A DNA stretch of 64,000 bases from Athripsodes cinereus (Eukaryota; Arthropoda; Insecta; Trichoptera; Leptoceridae), in NCBI GenBank assembly GCA_947579605.1, contig OX388319.1, positions 4,464,001 to 4,528,000 on the forward strand. Direction: 5' to 3'. The translations under genes and the position numbers were made by a program. This document shows, one piece after another, positions 31,600 to 42,599 of this stretch. How positions within the stretch are numbered: position 1 is the first letter of the stretch; the number at the start of each line of letters is the position of its first letter. The notes beneath the pieces are model-generated. The model was not told where the DNA came from and searched no databases. It saw nothing but the letters and a program-made list of their open reading frames with translations.

Positions 31600-31960
31600 A
31601 GTTGGGATGCCCATTTCGTCATCTTCTTTTCCTTCTCAGCCCACTCCCGTCCACAACTGGATGAAAACCTCCTCCATACCCTTCCACGTTATTCAATTCC
31701 GTGCCGTCTGCATCCAGTTGACCCTAGCGTGTCGAGTGATATCATCCCTCCCTCCACTTCATTGGGGGGTCTTCATATGCTCCTAGTTATTGCTCGTGGT
31801 CTCCAAGATCTAAGAAATTTTGGCCATTTATCATCTGGGCTTCTAGTTATGTGTCCCGCCCGTCTCCATTTAAGAGTTGTGACACGTTATGCAATATCAG
31901 TAGTTTTAGTTTATGCCCCAATGTCTTGGATCCTCAAAAGATTCTAGACACCATATTTCT
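31600..31960 (-). pseudogene. RTE-like LINE C-terminal fragment (WMQTA family)
   Basis: The minus strand reads LKWRRAGHITRSPDDKWPKF, LRSWRPRAITRS, RPPNEVEGG, then in another frame NWMQTARN, ITWKGMEEVFIQLWT. The AGH-TR, WRPR and W-ME-F- motifs place it after the RT palm of an RTE-like LINE. Several stops and frame changes make it dead. Pieces of the same family lie at 24950-25150 and 63225-63260. Confidence 0.5.
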
Positions 31961-32530
31961 GCTCATTTGTATCAAATTTTGTTTTTTTTTTGCCCATGTG
32001 TGCATTTTGGACCCATGTGTTATTTTAATCAAACTATATGTTTTGGTGTTTCCCTTTTTTAAGGAAATATTGAAATTTTTCAGAAGTAAAGAATGTGTAT
32101 TATCAAACTGGGTTTAATAATTCCTATTGAAAACGTTGCGATGATACCAGAAATTGTCCTCAGGATTTCCTACATATTTTCTATCATCCGATGATTGAAA
32201 ATGTATTAATTAATATTAATAAATTGATCCGTTCGTTTGTTGGTTTGTTTGTTATGATAGTTCCTTCATTACCAGTACCTACAGAATATTATACCTAAGA
32301 ACTATTCAACAAAACATAACAATATTAAAACTTTGTACAAGTTGGATGTGTATATTATGTATTATATAATATGTACATAACTCGTCAACACAACGTTTTC
32401 TTGTAGAATGCTGCGTGTTTTATATACCTATTATATAACATTGTACATGTATGTTTGTATAGAAATCTAATGGGAATACTTATACAATTTGAACAATACA
32501 AGAGATGTGTGAGCTCTTCATAGAATCATC
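31961..32530. other. AT-rich non-coding stretch
   Basis: No feature is recognised between the LINE fragment and the tandem array. Confidence 0.35.
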
Positions 32531-32536
32531 GATTAT

Positions 32537-32925
32537 TCATTGCTAGTTAAAAACCCTGTCATAGATGTCTGTTTTATGATAATAACACAGAATTTTTTTG
32601 TTCATTACTAGTTAAAAACCCTGTCATAGATGTCTGTTTTATGATAATAACACAGAATTTTTTTGTTCATTACTAGTTAAAAACCCTGTCATAGATGTCT
32701 GTTTTTATGATAATAACACAGATTTTTTTTATTCATTACTAGTTAAAAACCCTGTCATAGATGTCTGTTTTTATGATAATAACACAGAATTTTTTATTCA
32801 CTACTAGTTAAAAACCCTGTCTTAGATGTCTGTTTTTATGATAATAACACAGAATTTTTTTATTCATTACTAGTTAAAAACCCTGTCACAGATGTCTGTT
32901 TTTATGATAATAACACAGAATTTTT
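32537..32925. repeat. Tandem array: 65-66-bp unit, six copies
   Basis: The units start at CTAGTTAAAAACCCTGTC at 32543, 32608, 32673, 32739, 32804 and 32870. The unit continues ATAGATGTCTGTTTT, ATGATAATAACACAG and a run of T. Copies differ by single bases and by T-run length, so the array is young. No coding frame is shared. Confidence 0.9.
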
Positions 32926-33046
32926 CAGACCACAGGGGAGGGAAGAAGATTTTCGAAAGACAAATCTGGGTTTTAAATAAACTTAAATAGACCCCGAACA
33001 ACGATATGCTTTTGAAGTGAACATGGAGTAGGTTGGAAACGAGAGG

Positions 33047-33118
33047 AATTGAACCCGGAATCTCTCGATTGAAAGTCCAAGACTCTAACATCAGGCTATC
33101 GACCACCTCGTTCAATTT
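33047..33118 (-). repeat. SINE-1-type tRNA-like head
   Basis: The minus strand reads GAGGTGGTCGATAGCCTGAT, GTTAGAGTCTTGGAC and a B box GGGTTCAATTCC. It has the spacing of a tRNA-derived head (about 70 bases) but is a divergent member. Confidence 0.45.
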
Positions 33119-33119
33119 A

Positions 33120-33735
33120 ATTTAACTTAAATAATTGTGGTCGAGGAAAGAATTCCTCCAACGATTTCTAAGTTGTCGTCTTATCCTATGTAACTGATTG
33201 CGCCTTCTGAGAAGAGGGTTCAGTTTCCACTTCAATGCTATTTTCCAGATTTTCGTACCACTTTTAACAATATTGGTAAATATTTGATCTTCTTTCGAAG
33301 AATCTTAAACATTTTAATGGAAGAGGTTTTTATCTTAATAGTGTTTCCAGGAAGAAAAAGAAGGAGGACGAAGAAATACTCCACAACACATAGACGATTG
33401 AGAAGTTATATGAAGCTTTGCCTCTGCTTAATAGAACTTTATTGTCGATACTTAAATTCGTGGATTTACCAACTCCTAGCTTTTTACTATGGAGTTGGTA
33501 ATTATGCGAATTAAGGTATTGATATATTATAACAACAATTTTGATTATTTATCCATTTGTGACAACAGGATATTGCCGAATGCACCTTGGATTACCAGCT
33601 TAATACAGAAACGTAAACATTGAAAATTTTACATAAAAACTGTCCAGTTCAGTAAGTCGAATTTTTTTATTTAATTAGTAAAACACACAATCAACACGAC
33701 TCTTTCAATTCCACAAACTATTAAAAAAATACATG
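33120..33735. other. Non-coding stretch
   Basis: No feature is recognised. A short complementary pair at about 33460-33500 ('ttaccaactcctagc' against 'atggagttggtaat') is too small to classify. Confidence 0.35.
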
Positions 33736-33737
33736 AT

Positions 33738-33898
33738 ATATCTGGGTTTTTAATATGAACCCAAATACAACCTTATACACCTTTCACAGTAAGCTATAAG
33801 CTTGTGTCGTGGAAGGGAAATTTGCCGGCACTTGGGATCAAACCGCGGACCCCCTGTTCACGAGGCCGAGACTCTACCTCCAGGTCACCGACGAAATC
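33738..33898 (-). mobile_element. SINE-1 copy
   Basis: Minus strand head: GTCGGTGACCTGGAGGTAGA, GTCTCGGCCTCGTGAAC, then GGTTTGATCCCAAG as B box; body 'gcttatagcttactgtgaaa' and 'ggtgtataaggttgtatttg', ending near 'aaaacccagatat'. It is tRNA-derived by its A-box/B-box spacing. Confidence 0.65.
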
Positions 33899-33933
33899 GA
33901 TTATACCTACACCTATTTTCGATTCCACAAATA

Positions 33934-34180
33934 TAACATAACATAACATGTGTAGACAATTCACACAGACCGAGCTAGTCCCAAACTAAGATATGAATCT
34001 TGTATTATGGGTACTAACACGACGATACACATATACAATGCACTAAACACATATACATGTAACACCCAGACCCAGGACAATCTGAAAAAGGTCATTCTTC
34101 ATTTTGCCCTGGCCGGGAATCGAACCCGGGACCTCGTGACTCAAAGGCAAGTGCGTTAGCCTCCACGCCACACCGGTCGT
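33934..34180 (-). mobile_element. SINE-2 copy, near full length
   Basis: Minus strand: GACCGGTGTGGCGTGGAGGC (A box TGGCGTGGAGG), CTTTGAGTCACGAGGTCC, B box GGGTTCGATTCCCGG, then 'caaaatgaagaatgac', 'tgtcctgggtctgggtgtta' and 'gactagctcggtctgtgtga', with a short ATGTT-type tail. Matches 52617-52862. Confidence 0.7.
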
Positions 34181-34219
34181 CTGATATATTATATATATTA
34201 TATTTCGAATTGTTTAACC

Positions 34220-35105
34220 ATTGAACCATTTTTAAAATTAAAGTATTTAGCCCTTTCAGTCGTATTATTTTAAAGCATAATATAAATATGCCAAAATTAT
34301 AAAAATGCCGATTTTTCGAATACAAATCATTTCTTCTTGTTGAGTTTTGAAATTAGGTAGTCGATATTTCACAAAAAAAAACATCCATAAAAACCATCAA
34401 CATTAATCGTCAGACTCGCTTTGAATAGTGGTGGTTCGTTTCCACGCTGGGCTCACCAACAGTGACTTAATCTATGACGTCATTTCACTGACTACATTTT
34501 AAAGTCAAAACTCATACTTTCAACACAAAATGATGGCATTAAGTTAATTTACTCGAGACTGACCAAAAACACCAACTTGGTGAAGGTCATAGAAAAAAAG
34601 TAAATTGTAAAAAATATTAAAATTCGATGTTTAGATGTGTGTATTTCTGTGTCTCTGTTTGTGTATAGTAATGTTGTACTCTATAGGGACTTTTAGTTTG
34701 TGTGGAAATTCTGTATTGATGGAACACCAAGTAAATATTGTTGTTATATTGCGTTTACTATGATTATATATTATTATTTTATTATGTATCACTACAACTT
34801 ACTACAATTTTATGCTGTCAAAGTTTATAAGTTTCTTAATCCAGACGTCAGATTGCAGCTGGGATCTACGGTGTCTTATGTGTTGACGGGGTATTATTGT
34901 ATTACATGACTCCCTGGAAAATTGTTTGAAAATGAGTAAAATAAATATAATTTACTATGGTAACACTAACTTTATTATTTTGAAAAAGATTAAATAAGAA
35001 TTTGAAAAGTTTTCAACGTCGTCTAGTCGGAGTTAGAAAAGAATCATCAGATTTGGCGCAAAATAGACAAAAAATAAATTAATTCACAAACAATAGGTAT
35101 TTGAA
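34220..35105. other. AT-rich non-coding stretch
   Basis: No feature is recognised. Confidence 0.35.
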
Positions 35106-35124
35106 AAAAAAACTATTCAAATAT

Positions 35125-35560
35125 ACTATACCATCATGCCATATCCCAAGTGGGGTAGGTAGAGAAGACGGAACGCCACACAGCTCTTTCCTCTTTCGTT
35201 TTTAAGAATTCAATCCATGTGATCAAGTCACGTAATTCTCGGACGTCTACGTTTTATTACGCCCTCTTATTCAGGTACATACATCATCCATTTGCTCCAC
35301 ACATTCAACCAACGCAGCTTTTTTATACGCATTCTATCCACAACACTCCACTTGCATCCGCTCATTCTCCTGATATCCTCATTCTTCACTCAATCAACCA
35401 TTCATCTCGGCGATCGTATTTCCGTAGCATTTATTCCACTTTCTTCAACTACGTCCAAGTTTCGCTCGCATACATATGTTAGTGTCGGTAACAGAATGGT
35501 ATTGTGCACCAGCGTGTTTGCTATTTTCTACACATTGCCATTACTGAGAGTGGGAATGAT
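35125..35560 (-). pseudogene. LINE-A 3' end fragment
   Basis: The minus strand ends CTACCCCACTTGGGATATGG, CATGATGGTATAGTATA, matching LINE-A termini. Upstream frames give pieces of the GHVERM, RGRP and WLDHI-type blocks with many stops. Its terminus is intermediate between LINE-A at 4.0 kb and Rep-A. Confidence 0.5.
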
Positions 35561-35639
35561 AGATAAATTAGATACATCTTTTTCGTAATCCTTTTATCAT
35601 ATAATAAAAACGTTGTAAAGAGTTGGCGTACTTGGGAAT

Positions 35640-35870
35640 GTTCTGGGAGGTGGTGACTGAACGGAGGATGCTGATTTCTGTCCTATGCTCCCGGAACGTC
35701 AGCCGGGTCCCCCGCCCACTGACGTGGTAGGGTCGGAGATGCCAACACTAGCATAGTAGTACTGACAGACTAGAGAGAGTTGAAAGATAAATAAATTGTC
35801 ACCTAAACCGATAAATAAGAGTCCAAGGACTCCCTGAAATATCCGAAAAATAAAGTTATTTCAATATATG
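35640..35870. repeat. Dispersed retroposon-like repeats
   Basis: 'ggaggatgctgatttctgtc', 'gctcccggaacgt' recur at 20290-20340, 35866-35890 and 63465-63510. The stretch 35785-35860 ('gtccaaggactcc', 'gaaatatccgaaaaataaag') is the reverse complement of 39805-39865, with AATAAA near the end, so it looks like a LINE 3' UTR. Confidence 0.45.
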
Positions 35871-36039
35871 CTCCCGGAAGAAGCGTTGACGGGTACTGGA
35901 TGCAGTGATTCCTATTTGTGTTCTGACCATGTACCTATAGTGCACATAGATGTCTTCTTTTCGGATTCCTTTATTGAAGATATTAGAGTCATGAGGTTTT
36001 ACGAACAACCGTCTGTACATAATAGGGATATCTCGATTT

Positions 36040-36765
36040 TTTTAATATTTATTGGCACGAAGAGGACAAATAGTATGTTAATAACACCCAGTGAGCCTAC
36101 AGACTTATCTCACTTGTAAAAAATAAAAACATGATGATATACATATACTTATAGAACATTGGGTAAATGCGGGTATGTCATTCTAGTACCACAACATTAT
36201 GTTTAATAATGTGACGGAGCTTTAGTATAAATTGAAACTAAAGTTTCTTCATCAGCAAGGGAAATATTAATTACCAATTTAAGTCTGATTAAGTTCACAG
36301 CTTACCTATGTACCTACTAGTTTCTATTTCAATAATTATAATGTTAATACCTCTTTCACTGTCTACATAGATTCTAGCAATGAGATATATTTTTGGCCAT
36401 CAAAAATTATGAATTGTTGATCATAGTTTTTAGAGCCGTGCAATTTTTAAAGTCATCGGTCCAGTTCCACAACTCAACAAGTAGAAATGTGTTATATTTG
36501 AGAAATCGCCTTTTTTGTTATTGTGGTATATTTATATTATGCTTTAAAAACACAACAGAAAGTGAAACATGCTATATAATAATCTTGTATTATTGTTCCG
36601 TTCAATAGTTAATTTTTTTCAAATATTTATTTGTCTAATTGAAAATTGGTACATTATTTTTTTTTCATTAACTTAATAATTGCATGTTTGCATGTTTCTT
36701 ACATGCAGCTGATCTGCTGGCTATCCCACTTGTGGGATATGCCGTGATGGTATAGTAGTAGTAAT
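36040..36765 (+). repeat. Two partial Rep-A copies
   Basis: 36040-36140 carries 'ttattggcacgaagaggac' and 'acttatctcacttgtaa'. 36680-36765 carries the 3' third, 'catgtttcttacatgcagct', 'ggctatcccacttgtggg', 'atatgccgtgatggta' and a TAG tail. Between them is AT-rich sequence. Confidence 0.5.
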
Positions 36766-37309
36766 AATTAACATATAAAAGGAACCGTGTATTTTTGAAA
36801 GACATTGATTTGCGAAATTGATAGAGTGGAGTTGATTTTATGAATTACTAATTAAATCAGAATTTTCGAAAATTTCGACTTGTTGATATGTGGAATATGT
36901 GTGGACCGTCGAATTTTGTTTGTGGAGTTGAAAAATTGTCGGAATTTGGTGTGTGTTACCAATTAAATCAAAATTTTGACTAGTTGAGTTATGAAACTAG
37001 ACAGTCGATATATTAATATTTATTTTAATAGTTTTAAGATCAAAAATAACTCAATCGATGTCGGGTGCCTTGCCGGAAAAAAAGAAAGAAAGAAAGCCCT
37101 GTTGAGCTTTTATGCTGAACATAAAATTAAGTCGAAATAATTTCGGCAATGACATGGAGATACTGAATAACAAAAACAATACCAGAATTGTTTTACATTT
37201 GAACTTTTCTCATTTTTTTTGTTGTGTAAAAAATAATTACGAAGTTTCATCACAGTTAGATGGTGTAATACAATAACGTGTTAAACTGATAGCAATCTTC
37301 TATACTATA

Positions 37310-37425
37310 ACAGCACCTACTCCAAGCGGAGTAGTTAGTAAACTTTTTGATTATAAAAGACATTTATAGACTTCATTCTCTTCGTGATATGAAAAATTTA
37401 GGCATTCAGAACAGGTTGTTCATCC
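37310..37425 (-). repeat. Diverged Rep-A fragment
   Basis: 'ctactccaagcggagtagtt' and 'gcattcagaacaggttg' match the fragment at 22755-22850. Confidence 0.35.
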
Positions 37426-37562
37426 CTAAACTGAACTAAATTATTCTTTATACTTAATATTGCCTTTTAAAGGACTCTTGCAAATTTGCAGAAAATAATT
37501 TCAGTCCTTTTTTATGCCGAGAAACACACTAATAAAATTCATATCGCTTTTTTATTCTAATA

Positions 37563-38003
37563 CTAGCTGACCCAGCGAACTTCGTACCGCCTAAAAATCA
37601 ATGAGTCTCAATATTCATTTATGTTGAACAATTATATTTAACTCATATTTGTTTAAAAATTATCTGCTGTACGTGATATTATATGGGTACAAATTATTTT
37701 TTTAGGTAGATTTTTATTTTACATTCATAAAAATTCTTATCCTTGATTTTTTATAATTGAAATTTTAGAATCATAGATGTTTGATTTTGTATAATTTTCC
37801 ATATTGTTTTTTTTTATTGAAATTAAAAACGTATGGCATAAATAATTTTCCTCGTAATTTTTCTTCCCGTAAAACTGTAAGATATTTTAATAACTAATCG
37901 GCTATTCAGGGCGGAGAAGAAACCAACAAATCAGAGATCAACCAAATCGGTACACCGTTCATGAGTTATAAATGGTGTAACTAACCCGACTTCCTTTATA
38001 TAT
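37563..38003 (-). mobile_element. Helitron-like non-autonomous element
   Basis: On the minus strand it starts near TATATATAAAGGAAGTCGGG, passes 'ttagttacaccatttataac', 'tcatgaacggtgtaccgatt' and ends AAGTTCGCTGGGTCAGCTAG, TA. Insect Helitron-like repeats with a GGGTCAGCTAGT end are common in my recollection; the CTAG terminus fits, but no 3' hairpin was confirmed. Confidence 0.4.
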
Positions 38004-38595
38004 CTTCTTCTTCTTCTTCCTCGTAATGTAGATCATCGATCTGTTAGGTCAGAAGTTGATGCCTCTTGTGATGCTGAAGACCAGCTGTCTTTCCATCTTT
38101 TTGGTGGTCTTCCTCGGGGACGTGAACCGACTGGTGTTTCTTTAGCAGCTATATGTACGATTCTGTTTTCAGCCACCCGATCAACATGGTCTCTCCAGAA
38201 TCGTCTCCTTTTCCTACTCCATCTTACGATGTCCTCCGTGTTGCATATATTTCTTATCTCAGTATTTCTTATTCTGTCTCTGAGAGTTTTGCCCGACACC
38301 CTTTAAGATGCAAATTAGTTATCGATGATAAACCTATTGAACAAGTTGCATCATTCAAATATCTATGGGTTGAAATTTCTAACAATAGTGACCTGTACAA
38401 CGAAGTGAAAGAGCAGACCAATAAAGCCTCGGTTGTAGCCGGATGCCTTAAGAGTACCATATGGAGAAATAAACACATGCTAACTGATAGTAAAGTCCGA
38501 ATATATAAAACCTGTGTTAGACCAATTATGAGTTTATGACATATGGTGTAGAAACAAGAGCAGACACGGTACGAACAAAAAATGGATTTATATAT
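37995..38595 (-). mobile_element. RTE-like LINE 3' end with inverted 5' segment
   Basis: From about 38299 down to 38005 the minus strand reads SGKTLRDRIRNTEIRNICNT, EDIVRWSRKRRRFWRDHVDR, NRIVHIAAKETPVGSRPRGR, PPKRWKDSW, then a (GAA)n tail at 38004-38018. From 38303 to about 38575 the plus strand encodes the preceding part of the same protein, RCKLVIDDKPIEQVASFKYL...CVRPIM and, after a frameshift, MTYGVETRADTVRTKN. The 5' part is therefore inverted relative to the 3' part. TTTATATAT at 37995-38003 and 38587-38595 may be the target duplication, though it is AT-rich. Confidence 0.65.
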
Positions 38596-38619
38596 ATGGA
38601 TTAAAAATTCAGTTGCTTG

Positions 38620-38705
38620 GTAACCTGATGACGGAGGAGACTCGGACTTTTAATCAAGACACAGGGGTTCAATTCCACACACTTTTACACAAGAATATTG
38701 CTCAC
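38620..38705 (+). repeat. Possible tRNA-like SINE head
   Basis: 'tggtaacctgatgacggagg', 'agactc' and 'gggttcaattccacac' have A-box and B-box-like text at tRNA spacing. The B box is GGTTCAATTCC. The body does not match SINE-1 or SINE-2 clearly. Confidence 0.3.
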
Positions 38706-39014
38706 TGTGAGGGTGTCTATGATATGTATATTTAGGATTTATTTTAAATCCAGAATCATCTATTTATAATAACAAAGCAGTTTAACACATTGTATCATAG
38801 CAACATCCGGCTTATCTCAAAGATAAAAAGTATGAAAATATACCCTTTTTAAAGGATAAGACATTGACTAAAGGAACTTTCTGAGTGGATAAAATTATTA
38901 GAATTTTCTCTTTTGAGGTTGCAAACTTTCAATTAAAAATACTTCCAAGAATATATTCTTTTTTTAAACAAGTTCTTTGACAACAGAACTTTCAAAAGCA
39001 GACTTTTTTATTTT

Positions 39015-39245
39015 TATTTTACCTATACCCCGTGTAGTCCCCGGTAAAGAATAGGTTTCCTTCTCTTTTCTGCAAGTTTCGAGTGTCCTGTAAAAGGTAA
39101 GCGTTCGTAAAATCTTACTATAAGACAATTAACATCTACACTTCAGTGATGATTCATGCTACACGGAGAGGACAATCTGCATGTTTATTTAATGGAATTA
39201 GTTCTTCGGTCATTAGTTTGCATCTGACATAGCTCAAATGACAGT
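39015..39245 (+). mobile_element. Rep-A copy
   Basis: 'ccccgtgtagtccccggtaa', 'agaataggtttccttctc', 'aagtttcgagtgtcctgtaa', 'aaggtaagcgttcg', then 'acacggagaggacaatctgc', 'atgtttat'. The 3' end is degraded. Confidence 0.55.
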
Positions 39246-39804
39246 TGGTAAGATACATTGCGTTTAGATTGTAAACTTATTTTGTGCAATCTGTTTTATG
39301 GGAAATTTTGCAATAAAGACCTGTGGTTGTTTCAAATGAATCGACTTTCCCTAGGATATAGGTGAATTTTCGTCGCGCTGATTAAAGTTCATTGCGACCA
39401 GCGAAAATAGAACCATTTTTACATTCAACGTATAATATTTGTGAAAAATGAGTGCATGCGCCTTGGCATCTAAACCTCTCAAAAAATGCAATAAATCTTA
39501 ATTCTAATAGTAATGTCTCAAACTTCTTATTGAGTTGAAACCTTCCCGCTACCGACCTACTCCACTTTCACGGCATAAGCATATTATTTTTTTTGAGGAT
39601 GTTTGAAGTGTAATCGATCTTACTTCGAATCAACATTAATCTTGAAATGGTTCACAAGAGTGGTAGGTTTGTAATATTAGAAATTCAACGATACTGAGTG
39701 AGTTCAACTTTTATATACCCGCATCGTTTAATCGCTCACGTAAGCATAATAATTATGCTATTTTATTCACTTACAAGCGGAACCTCGTAGAAAGAATATT
39801 GTTG

Positions 39805-39900
39805 AAATAACTTTATTTTTCGGATATTTCATGAGTCCAAGGACTCGTTAGGTGACAAAAATTTATTCACCTTTCAACTCGTAGACAGAAGAAGACAGTT
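39805..39900 (-). repeat. LINE-like 3' UTR
   Basis: The reverse complement of 35785-35860: 'taactttatttttcggatat' and 'gagtccaaggactc'. Confidence 0.45.
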
Positions 39901-40008
39901 GACAAAATACACATAAAAAAAGTAATAAACAAATGTTGACTTGGCCAGGCCAACCCTCCAATTAAGAGTGTCTATAGAATACACACAATAAATTTATATT
40001 TGAAAGAG

Positions 40009-40551
40009 TAATGGGGTGTTCACATTTGGCGAATATCGCCAGCCGAATTTCAAAATATAACGCCAGGCGAAAAAACAAAATTCGCCGTACACCCATTGAT
40101 CGTCACACCTGTTCACACAAGTCCACCGATATAGAAACGATCTGTCAGATGCGCTTTGATTTTGACACTGTTTTCAAAATGGCGTCGAGATGGAGATCGC
40201 GAAGTGTTTATTTTTAGTCGAAAATGTTATAGTAGAGGTTATAAGGCGCCTTTTAATTAAGGAAACAAACGCCACAAACCAACAAAAAAGATAACAGCTG
40301 TCACGAAGCGGGAAACATTATAAAATTTATAGGTTATAAAGCTTTTACCATAGACACAAACGCCGCGCATATCTGCGCATGTGCAAATCGTTCGATCGCC
40401 CGAGAAAGTTGGAAGGTGGTCAACTCGAGACGATATCGTTTCTACTGGTTTTTATCGTTTCAGACTAGCTGTCATTTTGTTCACACGGTTCAAATGGCTG
40501 GCGATATTTTGGTGCCCTAGCGATATTCGCCAAAGTGAGAACACCACATTA
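40009..40551. mobile_element. TIR element of 539 bp flanked by TA
   Basis: The element 40011-40549 lies between TA (40009-40010) and TA (40550-40551). Left end ATGGGGTGTTCACATTTGGC, then GAATATCGCC. Right end reversed: ATGTGGTGTTCTCACTTTGG, then CGAATATCGC. Inner text is unusually GC-rich for the window ('gcgcatatctgcgcatgtgc', 'cgatcgcccgag'). A 67-codon frame at its left end is not recognisable as a transposase. TA duplication would fit a Tc1/mariner-type origin; this is inference. Confidence 0.6.
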
Positions 40552-41249
40552 AGCTAAAAAATAAAAATTCATAAAAATACTTAACACACTTATAAAAAAA
40601 TAAATATTATATAAACATATAAAGTACCTATGTTATATTTTATAATTCCTTTATAAATTTAAAAGAACAAATAATTTATGGTTTTATTGCAATACCTACT
40701 CCCCAAAACACGAGCTGTGCTAATATTGTGAATGACTTATTGTGTTTATCATAATAATGTTGTACTTATATAACATTGATTGTAAAAAATAAAAAAAAGA
40801 ATTCGAATTTGAGTTTTGCTTCTTAACTTTTAATATTCTAAATTGAAATTCTGAGTTTTGTTAGTATATTAAACATACTAAATAGTTATTCTTAACGTAA
40901 ACAAAATCAAGGCAAAATCAATACAAAACAATTTCATAGGGTTGTGTTTATTATTTGCACTTACCCAGAATTAACCGTTAAGAGCTTTTTTTATGGTAGT
41001 TTCGCAGACAACCTATTCATGGCATTCTTAATACGCATCTGCTAGCTGACATGTTAAATGAGACGACACGCAAACTATTTTTTTTCACGTCACATCATTT
41101 TCCACGAGTAGGGTATTTACTAAACTCACCGCACGAACCAATGGTATAGGTTGTACTTATTTTACCAAAAAAATACATGAATATTAAGATTTTTTCAATG
41201 AGCAATAAATGAGTGACGCGTTTTTTGATTAAAAATATCATTTTATGTC
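40552..41249. other. AT-rich non-coding stretch
   Basis: No feature is recognised. Confidence 0.35.
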
Positions 41250-41458
41250 GCGGGGTTCCGGGTTCGATTACCAGCCAGGGCAAAATGAAAAATGCCCTTT
41301 TTAGAATTCCTCGTGGCTATGGGTGTTACATGTATATATGTATTTTGTGCATTATATAATATATAATATGTGTATCGTTGTGTTAGTACCCTTAATACAA
41401 GATTCATAATTTAGTTTTGGACAAACCCAATCTATGTGAATTATCTTTGCATGTTATA
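41250..41458 (+). repeat. SINE-2 copy, 5'-truncated
   Basis: It starts inside the B box ('ccgggttcgattaccagcca') and continues 'gggcaaaatgaaaaatgcc', 'gggtgttacatgta', 'atcgttgtgttagtaccctt' and 'aatacaagattca'. The A-box half is missing. Confidence 0.6.
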
Positions 41459-41459
41459 T

Positions 41460-42185
41460 TATTTATGCTATCGTCTGTCAGACTACTGAATAAAATACAC
41501 GGTTTTAAGACGTCACAATGTTTAAGGGTTAATATTTACATTGCTGTTAAGAAAACATCAATCTAGTAAAGTGTTTTACTGTTTGTGTGTCGGCATATTA
41601 TAACTATTTAGTTACTAGCTCGTCTATTAAATACTAGTTTTGCGCCCGAAATTGTTCAAGACATAACGATCAAAATAAAACACAAAACCCACAAATAACA
41701 AATGTATGTGTTTTTAAATGCTTTTTTTGTAAACATAATATTTTTCATGAACCAGAGAGGACGATTTGTGTATTCATTATTGGTTTACCTTTTTGTGAAA
41801 ATTCCCATGATGGTAAAGATTGTTAGACATAATCAAAATAAAAATACGATAAGTACAATTTCCACATGTCTTTATTTATTTTTTAAGTTTCTTGACTTTA
41901 GATATATTTAACGTTTAGGGCGAAGGGCTCTTGACAATCAATTTGCAAACAAAATCAAGTTAAGATCATTATAATCATGAACTTCCACCAAAATCTGTTA
42001 ATATATATTATTGTTCGAAGCGGGCATATAGACATAAATATTATATATTATATTATCTTAGGAACCTACTCAAATATTTATCAGATTATATGTCCTTTAA
42101 TTTATTATTTCCTATGTTTATACATAATTTATTTATTTTTTACTTAGTTGGTAAGTAGTACGTATTAAAAATGCACATACTTTTT
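41460..42185. other. AT-rich non-coding stretch with a Rep-A scrap
   Basis: A Rep-A-like scrap at 41740-41820 ('cagagaggacgatttgtgta', 'cccatgatggtaaag'). Otherwise nothing is recognised. Confidence 0.35.
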
Positions 42186-42188
42186 TAT

Positions 42189-42581
42189 TGGGTGCGTCCA
42201 GATAGTAGAGTGCGAACGTCAATCACCAATATTCAATAGCCGCGTCCACCCAGCTGGATGACAACGTCAGTCAATTCGGTGTCCCATTCTTATACGGGTT
42301 ACGAGAACATTCCTTCGATTATTTCTTCGGAGAATGCTTCGAATTGTTACCGAATGATTGAAGATTGATGATAAATTAACGTTCGCATCTTACTATTTGG
42401 AAGCACCCAATCACTAATCTTCAATCATTCGGTGAACTTTCGTAGCATTCGCCGAAGAAATATTGGTGCTAACGTCATTCTCTCCGAATATTTCTTCGGC
42501 ACCTGCTCCGAAAGTTCACCGAATGATTAAACATTGGTGATTGAAGATTGACGTTCGCATCCTACTATTTGGACGCATCCA
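42189..42581. mobile_element. MITE with three related termini
   Basis: Left end TGGGTGCGTCCAGATAGTAG (42189) and right end CTATTTGGACGCATCCA (to 42581) are inverted copies. A third terminus, CTATTTGGAAGCACCCA, lies inside at 42393-42409, so 42189-42409 could be a 221-bp element on its own. Inner text 'caatcattcggtgaactttc' has several inverted copies. The superfamily and target duplication are unresolved. Confidence 0.55.
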
Positions 42582-42599
42582 TTGACGAATTTTACAAAA

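Noticed and set aside
31522..31947. 141-codon plus-strand frame
   Set aside because: It is the shadow of a minus-strand LINE fragment; the minus strand carries the recognisable AGHITR and WKGMEE blocks.
32537..32925. CRISPR-like array
   Set aside because: The 65-bp units are directly tandem with no unique spacers, in a eukaryotic genome; it is a minisatellite.
40011..40217. 68-codon frame MGCSHLANIASRIS...
   Set aside because: It starts within the terminal inverted repeat of a MITE and has no recognised domain.
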